A stretch of DNA of 29,373 nt, from assembly GCA_000969725.1 (NCBI GenBank), contig JXSR01S011348.1; one strand, 5' to 3'. Below are positions 22,770 to 29,373 of this stretch, piece after piece (within the stretch, counting starts at the first letter, position 1; each line of letters begins with the position of its first letter). This DNA is from Ophiothrix spiculata (lineage: Eukaryota; Echinodermata; Ophiuroidea; Amphilepidida; Ophiotrichidae). The notes under the pieces were generated by a model. That model saw only the letters and a list, made by a program, of their open reading frames with translations. It had not been told where the DNA came from and ran no database searches. The translations under genes and the position numbers were made by a program.

Positions 22770-23780
22770 CTTAATTTACTTGCAAAATTCGTTATACGTC
22801 ACTATGTAAAATTTACGACGAATTATTGTATATAGAAGATTAGTTCATACAATAAACAAGTCTGAGACCCAAATTAAAGCACATCTGGTTAATGTTATAA
22901 AATATTAATTAAAGCGGTCGATTTTATATCTATAGGCCTTCAGTTCTAAACCCTTGAGTTTTAGATTACGACCGACTGAAGGGATCTGCTTCCGGATATT
23001 CTACGGATATATGAAAGAGAACTTGATAAAAAGATTTAAAAAAATTAAAATAAAACCATATAAATGAAAACACTGTGACTCTGTAATATAAAAAGCTGTC
23101 ACATATATTCTAACTAAATCGAGGACATTGTGGAATCTAGGTATGGCATTATAGAGATAAGTCTGATTTCTTGCGTTAAAAGAACTTTCTCTGAGATAAA
23201 ATCTGATGTAATCTTGTTAAAATGCTGCATAATCCACGTACTATGTTGCTTATCTACGTACTTCCATGCATACTGTCGTGGCAAAAATGAATTTAAATAT
23301 ATAGAAGCCAATATATTCTTTATTATGTTTATCCTCTTATGTAAAGCTGATTGACCCAATCAAAATAATAAATTACCGGAAACATGACATTACCAAAAGC
23401 ATTTTTATATGAGCAACAACATATAAAAGTATCAGGTTTCTCACCGAAACTTCATCAAAGTTCTTATAAACTGTAGTAGAGATTGTGACAAAAATAAGCT
23501 ACGCACGCCTGGAAAACATATTTGTCATCGGTTATCAAAGGAAACAACACTAGATTATCTGTAATGAAAAGATTACTTAAATAAAAAAGGCAAAACAATT
23601 CGATTTATTCTTGCTAATGAATTACTTGAAAATAATTTGATTTTAATTGTACAACAACAGGTGACAAACTTAACGATTGGAAAACAAATATGTAAATGTA
23701 ACATAAAGCCTGTAATTCGTCTTTTCTTAATACCAGGAAAATGCACGACTTGTTTGTGTATTTCAAAAGATAACTACATA

Positions 23781-25360
23781 TGGAGAATTAGGATTCAGTA
23801 AATTGATAACACGGTTAAGCACTAGTCTTTTTTTGTCTGATATAACTTAACTTAATCCCTGATACCTATTGCTATGTAACGCGAAACGTTAAAGCTTTAG
23901 CGCTTGTGGTGTGCTAGTCAATTGCTATTTCACATCTTTACTTTTGATCTGATGTGAAATCATCCTTTATTTTAGTTTAAATACGTTAAATATGTGGCTT
24001 TTGGGATACAGTAATTTTTTGAAATGAATAGAAAATATCACATGAATTCCATCGTATTTATATGGGATAACAAATACTAAAACAACTCTACAGGTTGTTC
24101 TCAAGTATAGTCGGTAATGTTTTCGGTCTTAGATCGAACGACAGTCTTGATCTTTATCTTCAACACAAATTTTGTCAGGTTATGTAATTCTTCTGTGAAA
24201 CAGAAATGAATTAAAGTTGTTAAACCAATTATGCTCTACCAAAATCGTTCCTCTTCTTCAAGCTTCATGTTGTTCAGCTTAACGATCGTTTGTTATGTTT
24301 TATCATCTTATTAATAGATATTGTTCGGAAGAAATATTAACACATGAAATCATTATTAATGGAAGTAAACTATTAAACACTTTCAGCTTTTTTCCTTTTT
24401 TTTTATATAGGTTTGTTTCAAGATGTGTTCACATACTTTGACCAAGTCGTTATATAATATAATATCAGTAATGAAGGGAGACATCTGTCAAAGAATCTTT
24501 GATAAGCAAGTACATTTAAAAAGGTAAGTATACATACTTTCCTGAATGAATGTTAGTCAAATTATTTTATCTTGTTTTTGCAAGGTTACGTATTCTTCTG
24601 GATGGATACAGAAAAAATCAATCAACAATAGCTTGAATAATGACTTTGGGAGTTTCTAATCTCCAGTTTGACATATCGGACTTCGCCGTAATTCATAAAA
24701 TTAGAATAAGAATAATCGAATGTGATTGAACCGTTGTTTCTCCTGAACATGTTTTTCGTCACCAAACATCTGTCTTTAGAGTTAAGAAAAGTCATATGTA
24801 TTCTTAGAGTCAGTGCTCTCTTTATTGCTGTCACTAATGCATGGATAAGTAAAGTATAAAAAATTCAGGTGACATTTTAGTGCGTCAATGAAGGAAGAAT
24901 AGCGACACAGGTGCTGCATACAAGATAATGTCCAGGTTTTAAAAAGTTGGGATTTGCATGCTGGATACTGTGGTGAATGAACTGCGCAACAATGAAAAGT
25001 TGACCAAAATGTGACCCTGTACGAAATTTAATAATCTTTTTATAAGTTCGATATACCTAAAGGCGTTTTAACTTAAGTGTCCCTTTTTTACTCATGTTTA
25101 CTACTATTAATGAATGAGGACATTCACTAATATGTTTTAAGTTCGTCGACTTAATTGTAGTTTCATTGAAAAAATCCTATTGTACTGTATGATTTTAGGA
25201 AATGTCTGTATTCTATTAAAAAATCCCCTGCAAATTATATTGGAGAACGTAACTGTAAGCTCGTGCTTAAACGTAAACTTATCGACAGAAATCAAGCTAC
25301 GCCAAACTTTAAGTCAGATGTGAGTATATAAAATAACGACATGCGTATTTGAAGACATCG
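23781..25360. repeat. Large tandem unit, copy C3, proximal part
   Basis: Begins at the C2/C3 junction and follows C2 closely to about 25240. From about 25255 it resembles C1 11345-11400 (GAGCTTAAAC and GACATGCG blocks). It then diverges. Near 24200-24540 it carries about 200 bp not in C2. The 70-codon minus-strand frame at 24622-24834 is not kept in C2 and is not a gene. Confidence 0.75.
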
Positions 25361-26039
25361 GCACCTTTTTGTTAGACACGTTTCACATAGTTAATATAAT
25401 TACCGTATGTTACACCTTATACCATGTAAACAGTATACTACGTAATTGTGTGTATATATATGTAATATACTTTTTATACGTAATAAAACGATGCTACTGT
25501 ACAATAAATATGATAAATACCACAATTTTTTTCAAAGTTGTATATGTATAATAAAACACCATTTATATAATACAGATACCGTTGTTTCCATTTATTCGTT
25601 GTTTTGTCTGTGCCGATAGTTAATATAATTACCGTATGTTACACCTTATACCTTATACATCTTACATTGAAAGTATCCTGGAATTTTCTAGCGTGAAATC
25701 TTTAAAGATTACATAATGGGTAGAAACCCGATTTGTATTCGACTGACAGATATAACATTAGCATGCTTTACTAGTAATAAATGTACTTTTTCCTTCTTAA
25801 TCGAACTATTTGACTTTTTAACTTAATATCTCACTACTGTTGTATAAATGATGCTACTGCTAAACACTTGAATATGTAACAACAGGGTATTTATCACGAA
25901 AACCTCTCTAATGACTTTTCCACTTGTAAATAACAAATTGTTGTTTCAACAAGCGAGAAGATAAAGTGCCTGAGGCAATGGGTTCCTAATAGAGTCTAAT
26001 CAATAATGTGTTTCCTTGAATGTCCTAATGCATGAGTCT
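25361..26039. other. AT-rich spacer with a repeated 37-bp sequence
   Basis: An exact 37-bp direct repeat, starting ATAGTTAATATAATTACCGT, lies at 25387-25423 and 25616-25652. No gene is supported. A 60-codon frame at 25369-25551 is low-complexity and hydrophobic by composition only. Confidence 0.6.
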
Positions 26040-26280
26040 GTTAAGAAGAAACAGGGAGAATAAGAACATGAGAAATGGAAACAAATATAGAAAATGAACA
26101 AAATGAAAGTTTTTAGAAAGGGTGAGTGGACGAATGGAGAAAAAGAAAGTATAACAGTCGAAGTAAAAAAAAAGTGATAAAAAGATACAATATGAAAACA
26201 GAAATTAAATAAAGTACATGTACAAGGAAGGGAAGAAAATAAAGAAAGGAAGACAATCTACAAAACGTAACAAAAAATAC
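26040..26280. repeat. Purine-rich (A/G) strand-asymmetric tract
   Basis: About 240 bases in which A and G greatly outnumber C and T on the plus strand, with many GAAA, GGAAG and AAAGAA words and no fixed period. It may be a decayed purine microsatellite. No coding or element signature. Confidence 0.7.
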
Positions 26281-26949
26281 ACTAACGCTATACCCCCACG
26301 CTTTTTAAAACCGCAAAAGACATGTATACTATTTTAATTAAATTGCTTTAAATGATTTACCTAATATCTATTCTCCTTGTAAATAATGTTTTGAATATGT
26401 TACCTTCTTAGCAATATACCTGCACTGACCGTTTGGTAACTAACCTCTTTATAAATCAAATTAACTGTTTTCATCAACCAAAATAAGGTCAGTGCAAGTT
26501 CTTAGCTCTAATGTAGATATTCTTAGAACAAAAGGCAGACAAATGAAACCTTGGAAGATTCCCTTGTTTTTTATTTTAATACACATAAGCGAAGTTGTTG
26601 CATTGTTGATTGATATTTGATATGCATTCGATTGCATATCTTTGTATGTCAAAAGCAAAATAGATAGACCTATGCTTCATACAATTTTTCAGAGATGCAT
26701 AACTGATGTTCAAGAAGGATACTTTATTTCAGAATATTAAATCGACACCATATGTGGTAAAATACTTAAGAAATATTGCCTTTTTTTAAAAATTTAGGAC
26801 CGTAATCCTTTCATAAATTTTAATACCATTAATAGTTTGAACACTTTCTTACAAAAAAGAGAAAGGGTAATGGAACATCTTACATTCTATTATTTTTGCC
26901 ATTCCTTGAATATTGAACAAGCTAATAACGACTGATATACCCAAAAGGT
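26281..26949. other. Featureless AT-rich spacer
   Basis: No gene or RNA is supported. A 65-codon minus-strand frame (26461-26658) has no recognised content. Confidence 0.45.
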
Positions 26950-27550
26950 ACTATATTAACACTGAAAATGATTTTAGCTGAGGTCGTATCAGATTTCTTC
27001 GCCTGAAACAATGCTCAAGAGAAATACTGTTTTCCTTTATTTCTTAGACACGGTGATACCTATATTAATAAAGCAAAAACAAATTAGGCATTGCAGCAAT
27101 ACAATTTCCATTAAAAGAAACTTGTCTTTGATTAAAAATATTTAAGACCAAACATGTGTTCCAATGTTTGTTTCCCTTTCTTGTATTTGATCCTGGTAAA
27201 TATTTGCAGCGATGTTCGTTTCATGACATCTTTGTATTTAATTACAAAGTTCGTGAAACGGCTTTGAGTTAGTCTGTTTTTAAGTTGAGTGTTTTGTTAA
27301 CTTTGTTAAAATTGTAAAGGTGAAATGGGTTTGTTCTTCGAATTACTTGTAGACGAACAATAAATAACATTAACATAGTTTTTCTTCCAATTTAAGATAA
27401 TATGTTGTATTTACTCAAGCTAAAAATTGCCCTAAAAGAATAAATAATAGAAAGTGTTTCCCTAATCATTAATAAGGGCAAGATTGTCAGTTAAGTTGTA
27501 CAAGAATACACAGACTCCTAACAATCAGATCCATGATATCGAAGACACAA
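26950..27550. repeat. Dispersed fourth copy of the fold-back unit
   Basis: Aligns with about 2360-2970 and 3910-4500. Shared landmarks in order are TTTTAGCTGA, CGCCTGAAACAATGCT, the core TGTATTTGATCCTGGTAAAT with ATTTGCA following (about 27183), and CAGATCCATGA (about 27526). It is diverged, in the same orientation as copies A and B, and about 23 kb from them, so the family is dispersed as well as tandem. The inverted arms were not recognised here. Confidence 0.65.
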
Positions 27551-27589
27551 GATAAAATATTCTTAAGGAATCGACAGCGATTTTACAAA

Positions 27590-29192
27590 CTGTGTGTAGA
27601 TAATATCACAGTTATCAGCTCTACTTGATTATCAAATCACATCAATGCAAAAAGGATATAATTGGATAACAATTTCCTTTGAGCTCATTAGCCTCTTTTG
27701 AACATAATATATTACCTTTTATTCCGTTTAAGGTAAAGATGACACACTTGTTGCGGCCTTAAGGAAAAAAGACGAGTTTTTGATTAACCACCAAGCGTTT
27801 ACTTTCGTTGGTAATATTATAAAAACATTATTAAACGTTTAATGGTAATCACATGTATAGCTTGAAAATCATTTAATGTAAGGGACAACGTACCTTAGAA
27901 ACAACAAATTATAAGTAGCCTATTACAATAAACAAGTCCGCGATCCAAATTAAAGCATGAAAGGTTACGTTTATATATAGAAATAGTAATATGAATGTTG
28001 AAAAGGTTAAAACACATTAATGCCTCTGTATTTTCAAATACCGACTAATCTCATTGCTGTCATGTCTTTTTTGCTGTCATGTCTATTAAAATTCTTTAAA
28101 AAATCTTTTATGCAATCGTTCCTTTGATTATTTTGAAAATAGCAATATTCTAAATGACAAACAATCGTTTTCAAGTTTTTGATGCTTAATTATTATGTAT
28201 AGCCTGACAGGGGGATTCAAGCTATATACTAGCCTTGCTCCAAGACGTGAGGCTGTATCCCCTATTCCAATATCCAATACATGCAAGGCCTGCTTCCAAT
28301 TTCTCTAATTATTCTCACTTCCTAATATATATGATATACAGTAAATCAATGGTCATACCTCCCTCTGAATTCAGCCAGTTGCTTGGAGGAAATATAGATA
28401 AGCTAGTAGACACCCTGGACAGAAGATCCTTTGTCTGTAGTCAAACAGTTCATAATATGTTCTAACAGTCACATAATACATTTGCTTGCTAACAACATTT
28501 ATTTGCAAGCAGTCACATAGGGGAATGTAATGTGGTTGAACTTATGGTCTAATTTTGGAGTAATGAACTTCAACTACCTTGTGCCCTCTGTCAGGCCATG
28601 GTCAGGGTACAATGTAGGTTGAGGTTCTATGGTCCATTGTAAATACCAAAATAGAAAGTTTGAAGAAACTTTAAATGCAAACAGTGATGATTTTTTGGTT
28701 CTCCGCTACAATTTGAGACTTTGTGATAATTAAAGTAGGCCTATATTGGATACCTGTGCAACTGTTTTAAAAATAGCATATTTAAGCATGGACAGTGGAA
28801 ATATAACTTTCACAGAAACTTTGACTGAATATTTTGGAGAGAGTACAGGACAACAGAGACTTGGAGAAACTCTAGCTATATACCTGATACCGGATATTCT
28901 ACGAATATATGAAAGAGAACTTGTTTAAAAAAAAGGGATCCCTTTAACACTACATAAATGAATACACTGTGAATTGTAATGTAATCTAACTGATTCCAGG
29001 TCATTGCGGAATATAGGTAGGGCACTTATAGAGCTTAGTCAGATTTTTTGTGTAAAAGTACTTACTCTGAGATAAAATCTGATATAATCTTGATAAAGTG
29101 CTGCATAATCCACGTACATTGATACGTATCCACTTCCATGCACACTTCCATATTCAAAACGAATTTAATAAATAAAGTGTATAAAAGCAAAT
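27590..29192. repeat. Large tandem unit, copy C3, distal part
   Basis: Resumes the large unit at the equivalent of C1 about 14700 and continues to about C1 15840. Shared blocks include TTGATTATCAAATCA, ATAATTGGATAACAATTTCC, GGCCTTAAGGAAAAA, GGTAATCACATGTATAGC, CTCTGTATTTTCAAATACCGA and GAGATAAAATCTGAT. It is interrupted by unrelated sequence at about 28200-28885. The middle of the unit (C1 about 11400-14700) is missing in C3 and replaced by 25361-27590. Confidence 0.75.
28200..28885. other. Insertion in C3 with two short open frames, unidentified
   Basis: This ~685-bp stretch has no counterpart in C1 or C2 and looks less AT-rich than its surroundings. A plus-strand frame at 28235-28465 (76 codons, TTG first, no early ATG) includes IPPSEFSQLLGGNIDKLVDT. 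It could contain an exon after the AG of GATATACAG at about 28340. A second frame (28746-28928) runs into the flanking repeat, so at least its end is not genuine. Weak inverted ends CCTGACAGGGGG (28203-28214) and CCCTCTGTCAGG (28584-28595) and a direct repeat AGCTATATAC (28220-28229, 28874-28883) are visible. I recognise neither frame. It could be an element, a captured gene fragment or chance. Confidence 0.35.
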
Positions 29193-29373
29193 GTGGGGAA
29201 GCAGGTGGCGCAGCGGTACTTCCCTCGCCTTGCACCAATGAGCCCAGGACCGTGTCACGGGTTCGGACCACGGTCCAGGCGCTGTATGTGGAATTGGTTC
29301 CCAGTCCAAACTTGCTTCCGCAGGTTTTCCTCCGGGCGCTCCGGTTTTCCTCCTGCACTAAAATTGGCAAATA
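29193..29373 (+). mobile_element. tRNA-derived SINE, cut by the window edge
   Basis: GC-rich sequence that starts abruptly at about 29193 inside the C3 unit, near the equivalent of C1 15850. An RNA polymerase III A box, TGGCGCAGCGG, lies at 29206-29216. A B-box-like GGTTCGGACCA lies at 29260-29270, 44 bases after it, as in tRNA-derived SINE heads. The following body carries CCTCCGGGCGCTCCGGTTTT, a motif I associate with the conserved body domains of SINEs in molluscs, echinoderms and other invertebrates. The exact family is not assigned. The tail and 3' target duplication are outside the window. The long minus-strand frame here is an antisense artefact. Confidence 0.75.
29206..29270 (+). promoter_or_regulatory. 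Internal RNA polymerase III promoter (A and B boxes) of the SINE
   Basis: A box 29206-29216 (TGGCGCAGCGG) fits the consensus TRGYNNARNNG. B-box-like 29260-29270 (GGTTCGGACCA) differs from the GGTTCRANTCC consensus at a few positions, so activity is uncertain. The spacing is right for a tRNA-type promoter. Confidence 0.65.

Larger units (their letters stand above)
17294..23780. repeat. Large tandem unit, copy C2
   Basis: Second full copy of the large unit, enlarged by a LINE fragment (18902-19618) and an ~870-bp insertion (20077-20947). Its first ~1.2 kb is very like C3 (23781-25240); one example is the GGAAGAATAGCGACACAGG block at 18188 and 24893. From about 18570 it follows C1 (from about 12110). 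Relative to C1 it lacks about 0.75 kb (C1 11345-12110) and the C1-specific 12410-12870 stretch. No gene is supported. The frames at 18479-18751 and on both strands at 23114-23359 are not conserved. Confidence 0.8.

Noticed and set aside
29193..29275. Possible genuine tRNA gene
   Set aside because: A and B boxes are present, but the sequence does not close into a clear cloverleaf acceptor stem, and a conserved SINE body follows directly.
29062..29370. 102-codon minus-strand frame
   Set aside because: Antisense of the SINE and of the tandem unit; its cysteine- and proline-containing part comes from the GC-rich SINE body.

Overview
The window looks like repeat-rich, AT-rich intergenic or intronic DNA from an animal, most likely an invertebrate. 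I see no operons, ribosome binding sites or densely packed genes. The only recognisable protein is the 3' end of a non-LTR retrotransposon (LINE) reverse-transcriptase ORF. A tRNA-derived SINE runs off the right edge. A marine invertebrate such as a mollusc is a guess from the style of these elements and is not proven. There is one assembly gap of 556 Ns at 16406-16961. I found no host protein-coding gene, rRNA, tRNA gene or CRISPR array that I can support. Open reading frames elsewhere are short, many lack an ATG start, and they fit chance in AT-rich DNA.

Left part (1-10.2 kb): 880-1044 is the right end of a terminal-inverted-repeat element related to the one that surrounds the N gap. From 1481 to about 4555 there is a tandem duplication with a unit of about 1.54 kb. 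The duplicated sequence carries a ~188-bp arm that reappears inverted at 4543-4730, so the whole is a fold-back structure. A diverged partial copy lies at about 5345-5840 and another at about 26950-27550. The stretch from 5.8 to 10.2 kb is mostly featureless, with three modest inverted repeats.

Right part (10.2-29.2 kb): this is a tandem array of a large noncoding unit, about 5-6 kb before later insertions. It consists of a diverged tail (about 10200-10556), copy C1 (about 10557-16290), copy C2 (about 17294-23780), and copy C3 (from 23781). C3 loses its middle after about 25.36 kb and resumes at about 27590-29190. Because the copies are paralogous, one copy often shows the empty site for an insertion in another. 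This resolves a TIR element with TA duplications between C1 and C2 (16291-17293, containing the N gap). It also resolves a 5'-truncated LINE fragment in C2 (18902-19618) with an 8-bp target-site duplication, and an ~870-bp insertion in C2 holding a fold-back element (20088-20578). Other copy-specific changes are a perfect 154-bp tandem duplication, a perfect 25-bp-arm hairpin, an inverted duplication in C1, and an ~685-bp unrelated insertion in C3.

There is no pathway here. The biology is local duplication of noncoding DNA followed by repeated invasion by transposable elements. All similarity and boundary statements were made by eye from the sequence and are approximate unless exact base positions are given.
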